64,000 bases of DNA from Rhodobacteraceae bacterium Water-Bin34. GTDB taxonomy: Bacteria > Pseudomonadota > Alphaproteobacteria > Rhodobacterales > Rhodobacteraceae. Shown here one piece after another: positions 26,884-36,264 of this stretch. Position numbers and translations under genes: made by a program. The notes beneath the pieces are model-generated. The model was not told the origin of the DNA. It did not search any database and saw only the letters and a program-made list of their open reading frames with translations. The stretch covers positions 1-64,000 of the forward strand of contig FZLS01000005.1 in assembly GCA_900197625.1 (NCBI GenBank), given 5' to 3'. Position 1 is the first letter of the stretch, and every line of letters begins with the position of its first letter.

Positions 26884-28471
26884 TGGATATCTAGGCAATT
26901 CACACCTTAAAAAGGTTCAGGAACAGATTGAATGGACTCCTGAGCTTCTTAAGGAATATATGAAGTGCGCTGATGATCCTGTTTATTTTGCAAAAGAATA
27001 TATTAAAATTGTACATGTGGATCGAGGATTAGTTCCCTTTGATATGTACGATTATCAAAAAGAGATTTGTGATAAGATTTTTAAAGAAAGAAGAGTTGCA
27101 GTTTTAACAGCTCGTCAGTCAGGTAAGACCACTACAGCAGTGGCAGTTATTCTACATTATATCTTATTCAACGAATTTAAAACTGTAGCTATCCTTGCGA
27201 ATAAAGGAGATGCCTCTAGAGAGGTTATGGCTAGAGTTAAGTTAGCATATGAAGCATTGCCAAAATGGTTACAGCAGGGCATCGAGGAGTGGAATAAAGG
27301 TAACATAGCACTCGAGAATGGATGCCAAGTACTAGCAGGAACAACATCTTCCAGCGCTATTCGTGGTAAATCAGTTAACTTTCTATACCTAGATGAGGTT
27401 GCCTTTATTGAAGGATACGATGAGTTTTTCGCATCAGTATATCCAACTATTTCATCTGGTGAGAGCACTAAGCTATTAATGACTTCTACACCTAATGGAT
27501 TAAATCATTTTTGGAAAACCTGTAAAGGAGCCAAAGAAGGTACAAACGGTTATGAATATCAAGAAGTAATGTGGTATGATGTTCCTGGTCGAGATGATAA
27601 ATGGAAACGAGAAACACTTGAAGCTTTAGATCACGATGAACAAAAGTTTAACCAAGAATATTGTTGTGAGTTTCTTGGTTCTTCGGGTACACTTGTTTCA
27701 GGAGCTAAGCTCAAAGAACTTTATGCTGAAAAACCTATTGCTCAAAGCGAAGGGTTTATTCAATATGAAAAACCTGAAAAAGATAAAAATTATGTAATAA
27801 CTGCAGACGTTGCAAGAGGTAAAGGTTTAGATTATTCAACTTTTACTGTTTTTGATATTACTGATATGCCATATAGACAGGTCGCTGTTTATAGAGATAA
27901 TTATATCGGTCCAATAGATTTTGCATCTGTATTGAATAGATGTGGTAAACTATATAATGAAGCAGGTGTATTAGTAGAAATTAACGATATCGGCGGGCAA
28001 GTTGTCGATGTTTTACACATAGACTATGGTTATGAGAATTTACTTTATACGCAAAACTCTGGGCGGAGTGGTAAAGTACTTAGTGGCGGATTCGGAAAAA
28101 ACGTAGAAAATGGTATAAGAACAACAAAACTTGTAAAGGGAACTGGTTGTTCTATGTTAAAAATGCTCGTTGAACAAAACCAATTGTTTATACGAGACCA
28201 TGAAACAATACAAGAATTGAGCAGGTTTTCTAGAAAAGCTAACTCATTCGAAGCAGAATCCGGTTTTCATGATGATTTAGTAATGAATTTAGTATTGTTT
28301 GCTTGGATGACCGAGCAGGCCTACTTTAAAGATATGACTGACATAAATACATTAAAGAAGCTCAGAGAAAAAACAGAAGAGCAAATTGAAGAAGAAATGC
28401 TACCGTTTGGTTTTATCGATGATGGAGACAATGATGATGGATTCTATCACGATGATGGCCTTCGACTATGA
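26876..28471 (+). CDS. 17: gp17-like large terminase (ATPase/nuclease)
   Basis: 531 residues from the ATG at 26876 (a TTG three bases earlier is in frame); ggtg lies 6 bases upstream. The N-terminal ATPase has Walker A A-R-Q-S-G-K-T-T (about residues 81-88) and Walker B N-F-L-Y-L-D-E-V. The C-terminal RNase H-like nuclease has V-I-T-A-D-V-A-R-G-K-G-L-D-Y-S, and H-D-D-L-V-M near the end supplies a further acidic residue. It drives headful packaging. Confidence 0.96.
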   Translation: MGDGYLGNSHLKKVQEQIEWTPELLKEYMKCADDPVYFAKEYIKIVHVDRGLVPFDMYDYQKEICDKIFKERRVAVLTARQSGKTTTAVAVILHYILFNEFKTVAILANKGDASREVMARVKLAYEALPKWLQQGIEEWNKGNIALENGCQVLAGTTSSSAIRGKSVNFLYLDEVAFIEGYDEFFASVYPTISSGESTKLLMTSTPNGLNHFWKTCKGAKEGTNGYEYQEVMWYDVPGRDDKWKRETLEALDHDEQKFNQEYCCEFLGSSGTLVSGAKLKELYAEKPIAQSEGFIQYEKPEKDKNYVITADVARGKGLDYSTFTVFDITDMPYRQVAVYRDNYIGPIDFASVLNRCGKLYNEAGVLVEINDIGGQVVDVLHIDYGYENLLYTQNSGRSGKVLSGGFGKNVENGIRTTKLVKGTGCSMLKMLVEQNQLFIRDHETIQELSRFSRKANSFEAESGFHDDLVMNLVLFAWMTEQAYFKDMTDINTLKKLREKTEEQIEEEMLPFGFIDDGDNDDGFYHDDGLRL

Positions 28472-28479
28472 AAAGCTCA

Positions 28480-28510
28480 TATAAATAGCAAATCGAGTAA
28501 TTTATAAATA
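28480..28510 (+). promoter_or_regulatory. 18: Tandem late promoters TATAAATA
   Basis: Exact TATAAATA at 28480-28487 and 28503-28510, 57 bp before the gp18 ATG. Two copies fit the large amount of sheath protein needed. Confidence 0.82.
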
Positions 28511-28567
28511 GAAACAGTTATAACAATTAAATTAAAACGCGTTTCTAATTAAATAAAGGAGAAAAAC

Positions 28568-30526
28568 ATGGCTTTTTCCGTAAGTCCTTCCGTCATTGTT
28601 CGTGAAGTGGATGCGAGTCAGGCAGTACCAGGCGTTGCAACAGCTCCAGCGGCAATAGCTGGCATATTCAAGTGGGGTCCAACTAACGATCCTATTTTAA
28701 TTACTTCCGAAAATCAATTAGTAGATCGCTTTGGTACACCAACCGACGACAACTACGAGACATTTTTCACAGCAACAGACTACCTCTCATATTCAAATGC
28801 CCTTTACGTGGCACGAGCAGATGATGGATCATTAACCGCCTCAGGTACTACCGAAGTACTTGATGCAAATAACAACGTAATTGCAGAAGACAGTACATAT
28901 GCAGCTTTTGACGCTAAATACGCTGGTGCTTTAGGTAACTCAATTGAGGTATCTTGGGCCACGGCAGGTTCCTTCACGGATACCGTAGCAGCTGTAGGTG
29001 ATATTGAAAATAATGGAATTTCTAACAACTCAGTAACACAGACAATTGATTTTAATGCTTCAGCGTTAACCTTTGAAACTGCAAATACAGTAGCAGCCCC
29101 ATCAGTATATGTTGGCGATGTTCTTGTAATTGGTAATTCAAGCGTTGGGTTCCAAGAGCTGACTGTTGCAACAGTAGCTTCAACTGATATCGATGAAGAG
29201 TTTGGTTCAGGTAATACCGCAGTAACAGCTACTGTTGGTACAACAACTGAACTTACATTCAACACAAGATATACACTGGCTGAAACATCTTTAAACAAAT
29301 TATCAATCGTTAAAAAGTGGCAATACAATTCAACTTTTGGTAAAGCTCCTGCAACTGGTAACATCCACGTGGCTGTTATCGATAAAGACGGCTTGATTTC
29401 TGGAACTCCAAACGAAGTATTAGAAGTATTTGATAATCTTTCTACTACCGCAGGTTCTGTAGATCCACAAGGTGCTTCAAACTTCTATGAAACAGTAATC
29501 GAAAACAGTTCATCTTGGATTAAAGTTGCTAATACAGCGGTAGTTACTGCAGCAATGACCAACGAAGATAGTGTTGGTACAGAAAAGCTTAACCAATACG
29601 AACGTATGGCAGGCGGTACTGATGCTTCCACTGAATCATCGGCAACGTTGAGTTCATTAGCATTTGCTTGGGATACATTCAAAAATACAAACGAAATCGA
29701 TATTTCCTTTATCCTTCAAGGTAAAGGTGATGATCTAGGTGTAAGAGCTAACTATATTATCTCTAACGTTGCAGATTATCGCAGAGATTGCGTTGCTTTC
29801 ATATCCCCATCTAAAGAAGCAGTAGTTGACGAATTAAAAACTAATTCTAAAATGGAAAATGCTATTGCATATCGTAACAAGATTCAAAATTCTTCTTACG
29901 CGTTCATTGATAGTGGTTATAAATACCGTTATGATAAGTACAACGACAAGTATCGTTGGACTCCATTGAACGGTGACATGGCAGGTCTTTCAGCAAGAGT
30001 AGATCCTTGGGAATCACCAGCCGGTTACAGAAAGGGTATCATTAAGAATATCGTTAAATTAGCGTTTAACCCAAGTAAACCACAAAGAGATGTTTTATAT
30101 AGCTCGGATGTTAATCCAGTTATGTCTCAAGCAGGTCGTGGAATTGTATTATTTGGTGATAAAACTGGTCTTGGTATTAATAGTGCTTTTGACAGATTGA
30201 ATGTTCGTAGATTGTTCATCGCTGTTGAGAAAAGTATCGCGACTGCAGCTGAAAGCTTCTTGTTCGAGTTTAATGATGATTTTACACAAACTCAATTCAA
30301 GAACATCGTTGATCCATTCCTTCGGGATATCCAAGGACGTCGTGGAATTATTGACTATCGTGTTGTTTCTGACGCATCAGTTAATACCCCCGAAGTTGTA
30401 GATGCAAACAAATTCCGTGCAAGCATATTCATTAAACCAGCTCGTTCTATTAACGTTATCGAATTAACATTCGTGGCAACTAGAACTGGTGTAGAGTTTG
30501 ACGAAATTGTTGGTCAGATCGCGTAA
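28568..30526 (+). CDS. 18: gp18-like tail sheath protein
   Basis: 652 residues (T4: 659). The N-terminus (V-S-P-S-V-I-V-R-E-V-D, then V-P-G-V-A-T-A-P-A-A-I-A-G-I-F-K-W-G-P) and C-terminus (F-I-K-P-A-R-S-I-N-V-I-E-L-T-F-V-A-T-R-T-G-V) are classic for contractile sheath subunits; these ends form the handshake strands linking subunits. aaaggag stands 7 bases before the ATG. It is followed by the tube gene, as in T4. Confidence 0.96.
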   Translation: MAFSVSPSVIVREVDASQAVPGVATAPAAIAGIFKWGPTNDPILITSENQLVDRFGTPTDDNYETFFTATDYLSYSNALYVARADDGSLTASGTTEVLDANNNVIAEDSTYAAFDAKYAGALGNSIEVSWATAGSFTDTVAAVGDIENNGISNNSVTQTIDFNASALTFETANTVAAPSVYVGDVLVIGNSSVGFQELTVATVASTDIDEEFGSGNTAVTATVGTTTELTFNTRYTLAETSLNKLSIVKKWQYNSTFGKAPATGNIHVAVIDKDGLISGTPNEVLEVFDNLSTTAGSVDPQGASNFYETVIENSSSWIKVANTAVVTAAMTNEDSVGTEKLNQYERMAGGTDASTESSATLSSLAFAWDTFKNTNEIDISFILQGKGDDLGVRANYIISNVADYRRDCVAFISPSKEAVVDELKTNSKMENAIAYRNKIQNSSYAFIDSGYKYRYDKYNDKYRWTPLNGDMAGLSARVDPWESPAGYRKGIIKNIVKLAFNPSKPQRDVLYSSDVNPVMSQAGRGIVLFGDKTGLGINSAFDRLNVRRLFIAVEKSIATAAESFLFEFNDDFTQTQFKNIVDPFLRDIQGRRGIIDYRVVSDASVNTPEVVDANKFRASIFIKPARSINVIELTFVATRTGVEFDEIVGQIA

Positions 30527-30532
30527 TAAATA
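30525..30532 (+). promoter_or_regulatory. 19: Variant late element AATAAATA before gp19
   Basis: Overlaps the gp18 stop codon, 21 bp before the gp19 ATG. First base A in place of T. Confidence 0.4.
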
Positions 30533-30553
30533 TACTTAAAAGGAGAAGAACAC

Positions 30554-31087
30554 ATGGCATTTAACATTAATCAGTTCAAATCAGAACTAGTTGGTGGCGG
30601 TGCACGTCCTACGCTCTTCCAATGTCAGATCACCAACCCGGTTAATCAGACTGCCGACATTAAAGTACCATTTATGGTACGGGCAGCTGGAATCCCTGAG
30701 TCTTCAGTAGGGCAGTATTCTGTTCCCTACTTTGGACGACAGGTTAAATATGCCGGTGATAGGATATTCGCGGACTGGACAGTTACCGTAATCAATGACG
30801 AAGACTTTGCTATCAGAAACGCAATGGAAGAGTGGATGAACTTCATCAACTCTCATGATTCAAATTCAAGAGGCTTGCCTCAACAGTACAAATCTAACGG
30901 TCAAATTACTCAGTTTAGTAAAGATGGTTCAGTATTACGTACTTACATTTTTGAAGGCATGTTCCCAATTGCTATTGATGGCATTCAAATGGATTGGTCC
31001 GCTACTGATTCTATTGAAGAATTTAGTATTACATTCCAGTACGATTTATGGAGAGTTGAAGGTAATACTGGCGTACCAACTACATAA
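30554..31087 (+). CDS. 19: gp19-like tail tube protein
   Basis: 177 residues (T4: 163). N-Q-F-K-S-E-L-V-G-G-G-A-R-P-T-L-F-Q-C at the N-terminus, then R-Q-V-K-Y-A-G-D-R and D-W-T-V-T-V-I-N-D-E-D-F as in tube subunits of T4-like phages. It forms hexamer rings stacked into the inner tube through which DNA passes. The upstream ribosome site is aaaaggag. Confidence 0.95.
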   Translation: MAFNINQFKSELVGGGARPTLFQCQITNPVNQTADIKVPFMVRAAGIPESSVGQYSVPYFGRQVKYAGDRIFADWTVTVINDEDFAIRNAMEEWMNFINSHDSNSRGLPQQYKSNGQITQFSKDGSVLRTYIFEGMFPIAIDGIQMDWSATDSIEEFSITFQYDLWRVEGNTGVPTT

Positions 31088-31114
31088 TTTATTATATAAT
31101 GTGAGGATTGAAAA

Positions 31115-32674
31115 TTGAAATTATTTGGGTTTGAAATAAACAGAGAAAGCGAAGAGATCGTAGCTCCGGTCTCTTTCGCTGAACCATTGAACGATGACGG
31201 TGCTATTACCGTTGGAAACGCAGTGGGTGGATTCTATAGTACTATTCTAGATTTAGAAGGTACTGCTAAGACTGAGTCCGAGCTAGTGACAAAATATCGT
31301 GGTCTCGCCATGAATCCCGAAATTACTCAAGCGGTGGATGAAATCGTTAATGAAGCAATTTCGGTCGATTTAGCAGACAAAGTTGTAGATATTGTTATGG
31401 ACGACTCAGATCTTCCAGATAAGGTCAAGGATAGAGTTTCAGAAACTTTCCAAGAAGTACTTACTCTATTGGATTTTTCTAATACTGGCTACGATACTTT
31501 TTCAAAGTTTTATATTGATGGTAGAGTTAATTATCACTGTATCATTAATGAAGAAGATCTTAAAACCGGTATTCAAGAGCTACGTTATGTTGATCCACGT
31601 AAATTAAAACTTATTCGTGAAATGGATAAGAAAAATATGGATAAGCATTCTGGAGTTCCAGTTAAAAAGATTAAATCTGAGTACTACATGTATTCAGAAA
31701 ATGGTTTTGGTAGCGAAAAAGGATCAGGAACTTCTGGTTCTCAGGGATATAAAATTGCAAAAGACTCTATTGCCCGTATTACATCGGGTCAAATGAGTGA
31801 AAATAATGCTCTTGTTTTATCACATTTGCATGCAGCAATTAAGCCAATTAACCAGTTAAGGATGCTCGAAGATGCGACAATCATCTATACTTTAACAAGA
31901 GCACCTGAAAGAAGAATTTTTTATATTGATGTCGGTAACTTACCTAAGTCTAAAGCCGAGCAATATTTAAGAGATATGATGGTTCGTCACAAGAACAAGC
32001 TACAGTATAATTCATCTACTGGTGAAATTACAGATGCTCGTAAGATGATGACTATGACAGAAGATTTTTGGTTCCCTCGCCGTGGTGGTGAGAGAACTAC
32101 TGAAGTGGATACATTAGCAGGTGGTAATGCTCAAGGTTTAACTAATGATGAAAACCTACAGTACTTCCAGCGTAAACTATATAAATCGCTTAAGGTTCCA
32201 CTATCACGTTTAGAACCAGAAACAATGTACTCTTTTGGTCGTGTTTCTGAAATTACTCGAGATGAACTTAAGTTTAGCAAATTTATTCAACGTTTAAGAA
32301 ATCGCTTTTCATCTTTGTTTACTCAAATTTTAGAAAAGCAGCTTATTCTTAAAGGTATTATGACACCAGAAGAATTTGCAGAATTAAAACCAGCTTTAAG
32401 ATACGACTTTATTAAAGACAATTATTTTACTGAATTGAAAGAAGCTGAAATTGCACGTGAAAGATTAACAACTCTAAGAGAAGTTGACGAGCATATCGGC
32501 ACATATTATTCAAGAGAATGGGTTCGTAAAAATGTTCTTCGTATGACTGATGATGATATTAAAGATATGGAGAAACAAATCGCCGCAGAAGCTGGAACTG
32601 AAGATGCTCCAGATGGTGGCGAAGATGATGAAGATACGAATCGCGAAGAGGATTCAAAAGTCGTTAATGGATAA
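31115..32674 (+). CDS. 20: gp20-like portal protein, TTG start
   Basis: 519 residues (T4: 524). The start is TTG at 31115 with tgagga 8 bases upstream; no in-frame ATG lies at the N-terminus. Typical gp20 segments are present: Y-R-G-L-A-M-N-P-E-I-T-Q-A-V-D-E-I-V-N-E, then R-A-P-E-R-R-I-F-Y-I-D-V-G-N-L-P and D-F-W-F-P-R-R-G-G. It forms the dodecameric portal vertex and initiates prohead assembly. The C-terminus is acidic. Confidence 0.95.
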   Translation: MKLFGFEINRESEEIVAPVSFAEPLNDDGAITVGNAVGGFYSTILDLEGTAKTESELVTKYRGLAMNPEITQAVDEIVNEAISVDLADKVVDIVMDDSDLPDKVKDRVSETFQEVLTLLDFSNTGYDTFSKFYIDGRVNYHCIINEEDLKTGIQELRYVDPRKLKLIREMDKKNMDKHSGVPVKKIKSEYYMYSENGFGSEKGSGTSGSQGYKIAKDSIARITSGQMSENNALVLSHLHAAIKPINQLRMLEDATIIYTLTRAPERRIFYIDVGNLPKSKAEQYLRDMMVRHKNKLQYNSSTGEITDARKMMTMTEDFWFPRRGGERTTEVDTLAGGNAQGLTNDENLQYFQRKLYKSLKVPLSRLEPETMYSFGRVSEITRDELKFSKFIQRLRNRFSSLFTQILEKQLILKGIMTPEEFAELKPALRYDFIKDNYFTELKEAEIARERLTTLREVDEHIGTYYSREWVRKNVLRMTDDDIKDMEKQIAAEAGTEDAPDGGEDDEDTNREEDSKVVNG

Positions 32675-32677
32675 ATA
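32670..32677 (+). promoter_or_regulatory. Variant late promoter GATAAATA
   Basis: Overlaps the gp20 stop region, 33 bp before the next ATG. Confidence 0.45.
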
Positions 32678-32710
32678 TAATCAAATCAAAGTAAATCTAG
32701 GAGATTTCAA

Positions 32711-34177
32711 ATGAAGTCCTTTAAACAAATAATTTCGGAAGTAGCACAGCCAAAAGAAAAAGGTGCTCACGAAGAGCAAGCCTTTAAGGATCAACATACT
32801 TACGAAGTAAAGCCACACCCAGTTGCGTTGGATACTCAATTCACTGGTGATATTCAAAAGCCTCAGGCCATGCGTAAAGCTGACCAGAAAGGCGATGCTA
32901 ATTACGACAAAGCATATTCAAAAGGTATCTTTGAAGAAGAAGCTAATCTTCAAGAAGATCCTTCTCAAGAAATTCCAATGATGGAAAAGCAATTAGACTT
33001 TATCAGTCAAGCTGTTTCAGAAATTAAAGATTCTCTTGGTAACGGTGATCCAAAAGAATGGTATCAAAACAAATTAACTGCAGCTTATGAAGCGGTTAAA
33101 ACTTTGCATGCTAACCTTCAAACCGAAGCATTATCAGGTGGTCAAAAAGAACTTGATACTGATTCAGATGGCGACATCGATGCTAAGGATCTTGCAGCAC
33201 TCAGAGCTCGTAAAAAAAAGAAAACAAATGAAGAATTAGATGAAGATATGAATAAGGTTCACACCGTTGATATCGATCACGACGGCAGTAAAGATGCTAA
33301 TGCAAAGAAGCACAATATTACTTTAAAGAAAACCGGCGATTATTCTCATAATGCTACTGGTAAGAAAAAAGATCTTCACAAGTATTTAGCTAAGCACTAT
33401 GATTCACACGATGATGCTAAAGAGCTACATCCAGAATTGCATGAAGCAGACAAGCTAAGTGTTAAAAAAGCAATTGGTATTGCAACTGATAAGAGATACA
33501 AAGGTGGTAACATGTCTGGCGCTGTAAAGGCAATGGATAAAATGAAGCCCGGTATTTCAGATCACCCACAAGTTAGAGCTGTTCTTAAAAGAGTAAATGA
33601 ATCGCTTTTTGAACTTGACGAAGATATGAATAAGGTTCACACCGTTGATATCGATCATACAGGCGATCATGATGCAAATGCTAAAAAGCATAACATTACT
33701 TTAAAGAAATCTAAAGGTACTGCCGATTCACACAGTGCTACTGGTAAGAAAAAAGATCTTCAAAAGTATTTAGCAAAACATTACGATTCACACGATGATG
33801 CAAAAGATATTCATCCTGAAGTACATGAAACAACTATGTCTGCTACTAAAAAGCCAGTAACAATGACTGGTCCAGATGGTAAGACTCGTACAGTTATGAA
33901 AACTACTAAAGTAAAAAATACTGACGATTCAGGTCAAGATAAAATCATTACTAACGAATCTATTCTTGCACAATTAGAAGAAAACATTAAGTTTAAAGTA
34001 GGTATGTTAAGACTTAAAAATGGTAAATCTGTAACTATCAAGAAGCAAGATTCTGATTTGCTTAACCAAATGTTTAAAGATCTTTCACCTACAAACCGTA
34101 GAAAACTTGGTGCAGTAGCTATGAAAGACGAAGCTGGATTTAAAGAAATCCTTGGATTTGCAAGAGAAGCGTTGTAA
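32711..34177 (+). CDS. Prohead-region protein with duplicated lysine-rich module
   Basis: 488 residues between gp20 and gp21, where T4 carries core genes 67 and 68. A module of about 65 residues occurs twice (about 177-241 and 307-371): each starts L-D-E-D-M-N-K-V-H-T-V-D-I-D-H and ends K-H-Y-D-S-H-D-D-A-K, rich in Lys and His with D-x-D-x-D-like loops. Residues near 152-160 (D-T-D-S-D-G-D-I-D) resemble a dockerin/EF-type calcium loop. Probably an internal head or core protein. No known family is certain. Confidence 0.7.
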   Translation: MKSFKQIISEVAQPKEKGAHEEQAFKDQHTYEVKPHPVALDTQFTGDIQKPQAMRKADQKGDANYDKAYSKGIFEEEANLQEDPSQEIPMMEKQLDFISQAVSEIKDSLGNGDPKEWYQNKLTAAYEAVKTLHANLQTEALSGGQKELDTDSDGDIDAKDLAALRARKKKKTNEELDEDMNKVHTVDIDHDGSKDANAKKHNITLKKTGDYSHNATGKKKDLHKYLAKHYDSHDDAKELHPELHEADKLSVKKAIGIATDKRYKGGNMSGAVKAMDKMKPGISDHPQVRAVLKRVNESLFELDEDMNKVHTVDIDHTGDHDANAKKHNITLKKSKGTADSHSATGKKKDLQKYLAKHYDSHDDAKDIHPEVHETTMSATKKPVTMTGPDGKTRTVMKTTKVKNTDDSGQDKIITNESILAQLEENIKFKVGMLRLKNGKSVTIKKQDSDLLNQMFKDLSPTNRRKLGAVAMKDEAGFKEILGFAREAL

Positions 34178-34179
34178 AA

Positions 34180-34422
34180 ATGGCCTGGGTAGAAGTTCCT
34201 GGATCATACCACGCTGTTAGCAATACTCATATTTGGGAGTATGATAACGCCGCCACAGCAGCAAGTACATATGTAGATGCTAATGGAACAACGGCAAATG
34301 GCATAAGAAGTTTTACACCACCGGGTGGAACCGCACAAGAAATATACGTAAAGGTGCGTAAAACAGGTGAAACCGCAGAACGCGGCGAGTTAAGTAAAAC
34401 ATATTATGACGCAAGAGTATAA
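34180..34422 (+). CDS. Small structural-region protein, 80 residues
   Basis: It starts two bases after the previous stop. Sequence features: W-V-E-V-P-G-S-Y-H and a closing Y-D-A-R-V; beta-rich and rich in Ala/Thr. Similar short proteins occur in the portal-protease interval of marine T4-like phages. No motif allows a precise function. It lacks a separate promoter and is probably translated with the upstream head-core gene. Confidence 0.65.
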   Translation: MAWVEVPGSYHAVSNTHIWEYDNAATAASTYVDANGTTANGIRSFTPPGGTAQEIYVKVRKTGETAERGELSKTYYDARV

Positions 34423-34429
34423 AAAGAAT

Positions 34430-34437
34430 TATAAATA
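34430..34437 (+). promoter_or_regulatory. 21: Late promoter TATAAATA before gp21
   Basis: Exact late element 31 bp before the protease ATG. Confidence 0.8.
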
Positions 34438-34468
34438 TAACTGAATAGTATAAAGATAGAGGCACAAA

Positions 34469-35161
34469 ATGAAACTTATTACAGAAGTTGTAGAAGAATG
34501 TAATGTTATTACAGATCTCAATGAAGAAACTGGCGAAAAGTCGTACTTCATTGAAGGTATCTTCATGCAAGGAGATATCAAGAATCGTAACGGGCGCATT
34601 TATCCTTCTGCGGTTCTAGAAAAAGAAATGAATCGTTATAATAAAGATTTCATTGGTACTAAAAGAGCACTTGGTGAGTTGGGACACCCCGATGGACCAG
34701 CTATTAACGGAGATAGAGTATCACACCTTATCACCGAAATGTCAAAAGATGGCTCTAATTTTACCGGCAAAGCAAAGATTTTAGGTACTCCGATGGGTAA
34801 CATCGTCAAAACATTAATGGACGAAGGTGTTCTTATTGGTGTATCTACAAGAGGACTTGGTTCTGTTAAGCAAGGCAAAGACGGAATCATGGAAGTACAA
34901 AACGATTTCCATTTAGCTACTGTTGATATTGTAACAGATCCATCTGGACCGAATTGTTTCGTAAATGGCATTATGGAAAATGCGGAATATTTCTACGATA
35001 TTGCTTCAGGTAACTGGCTTCCTCAGGACGTTTCGGTTGAAGAAGTAATTGAAGAAATCCAGCAAACAGTAGAGAAAGAAGTTAGAAGAACAGTTCGTCG
35101 AGTAGATGAAAGCACAGCCGCTGCGTTATTCGAGCGATTTGTGTCTGGTCTTAGAAAATAA
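34469..35161 (+). CDS. 21: gp21-like prohead maturation protease
   Basis: 230 residues (T4: 212). It has the herpesvirus-type protease layout: G-E-L-G-H-P with the catalytic His near residue 73, and G-V-S-T-R-G-L-G-S-V with the Ser near 130. The N-terminal F-M-Q-G-D-I-K-N-R-N-G-R-I-Y-P is typical. The protease cleaves scaffold, core and capsid proteins after L/I-x-E and is itself degraded. The order gp21-gp22-gp23 matches T4. Confidence 0.95.
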   Translation: MKLITEVVEECNVITDLNEETGEKSYFIEGIFMQGDIKNRNGRIYPSAVLEKEMNRYNKDFIGTKRALGELGHPDGPAINGDRVSHLITEMSKDGSNFTGKAKILGTPMGNIVKTLMDEGVLIGVSTRGLGSVKQGKDGIMEVQNDFHLATVDIVTDPSGPNCFVNGIMENAEYFYDIASGNWLPQDVSVEEVIEEIQQTVEKEVRRTVRRVDESTAAALFERFVSGLRK

Positions 35162-35167
35162 CTTTTT

Positions 35168-35175
35168 AATAAATA
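35168..35175 (+). promoter_or_regulatory. 22: Variant late element AATAAATA before gp22
   Basis: 44 bp before the gp22 ATG; first base A in place of T. Confidence 0.42.
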
Positions 35176-35219
35176 GTAAACATATAGAATAACCAATTAA
35201 GTTAAAAGGAGTAGAACAT

Positions 35220-36200
35220 ATGTCAAATGAGTTAGACGAAAAGTTCGTTGAGAAATCTGGTGGCGACGTTGTTCCTGCAGCAGAAGTGCAGGATACCGTA
35301 TCTCCAGAAGGCGGCGAAATCAAGAAGAAAAAGGCAGATGTCAAAAAATCAGTAGATCCAAAAGCTGACAAAGTAGACAAAGTCACTCCAGGCCAAGGCG
35401 CTGTTGCAGAAGAAGCTGAAGAAGCTGATGCTGAAGCGGTTGTTGAAGAAGTAGTTGAAATTGAGGAATCAATCCAAGCTATGTTCGAAGGCGTGGACCT
35501 CTCAGAAGAATTCAAATCAAAAGTAACATTAGTCTTTGAAGCAGCTGTTCATGAAGCAGCAACTGCAAAAGCTGAAGTTGTAATTGCAGAGAAAACTGAA
35601 GCTCTAGAAGTAGAGATGAAAGAATCAGTAGATACTGCAGTTGAAAAAATCGTTGAAAATCTTGATTCTTATCTCGACTACGTAGTAGAAGAGTGGATGA
35701 AAGAGAACGAGCTTGCTATTGAAACCGGCGTTAAGGTAGAAATGGCAGAGTCATTAATGACTGGTCTTAAAGGATTATTCGAAGAGCACAACATCGAAGT
35801 CGATGATGAAACTATCGACGTAGTTGCTGGCTTGGAAGAAGAAGTTCAAGAACTTAAGACTACTGCTAATGAAAAGATCAGTGAAAACGTTGAACTACAT
35901 AAGCAGATTGCATCACTTAATGCAGATAGAGTATTTGACGAAATGACCGAAGACTTGACTATCACCCAGCGTGAGAGACTTAAAGTTCTTTCTGAGAAAC
36001 TCGACGTACAAGATATTGCGGAATACAAAACCGATCTTTCAACACTTAAGGAATCTTTCTTTGCTAAGAAAGCTACTGTAGTTGAGGAAGTTGAGGAAGA
36101 GCAAGAAATCATTACTGAAGAAACAGCGGTTAAGAGACCAGTCTCTGATCACTCTTCAATTAATGCTCTCGTTGAGTCTCTAAACGCAAGAAACAAATAA
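35220..36200 (+). CDS. 22: gp22-like prohead scaffold
   Basis: 326 residues, strongly acidic and helical, with long Glu/Val/Ala-rich coiled-coil segments (about 60-115 and 200-240) as expected for the core scaffold. Several L-x-E or I-x-E positions could be gp21 cleavage sites. It starts with aaaggag 9 bases upstream. It forms the internal core around which gp23 assembles and is degraded on maturation. Confidence 0.92.
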   Translation: MSNELDEKFVEKSGGDVVPAAEVQDTVSPEGGEIKKKKADVKKSVDPKADKVDKVTPGQGAVAEEAEEADAEAVVEEVVEIEESIQAMFEGVDLSEEFKSKVTLVFEAAVHEAATAKAEVVIAEKTEALEVEMKESVDTAVEKIVENLDSYLDYVVEEWMKENELAIETGVKVEMAESLMTGLKGLFEEHNIEVDDETIDVVAGLEEEVQELKTTANEKISENVELHKQIASLNADRVFDEMTEDLTITQRERLKVLSEKLDVQDIAEYKTDLSTLKESFFAKKATVVEEVEEEQEIITEETAVKRPVSDHSSINALVESLNARNK

Positions 36201-36216
36201 CCCAAAACAATAATAT

Positions 36217-36224
36217 TATAAATA
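36217..36224 (+). promoter_or_regulatory. 23: Late promoter TATAAATA before gp23
   Basis: Exact late element 40 bp before the major capsid ATG. Confidence 0.83.
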
Positions 36225-36264
36225 GATCCAGATAGAACTTATTTAAACAAGGAGATAGACAATT

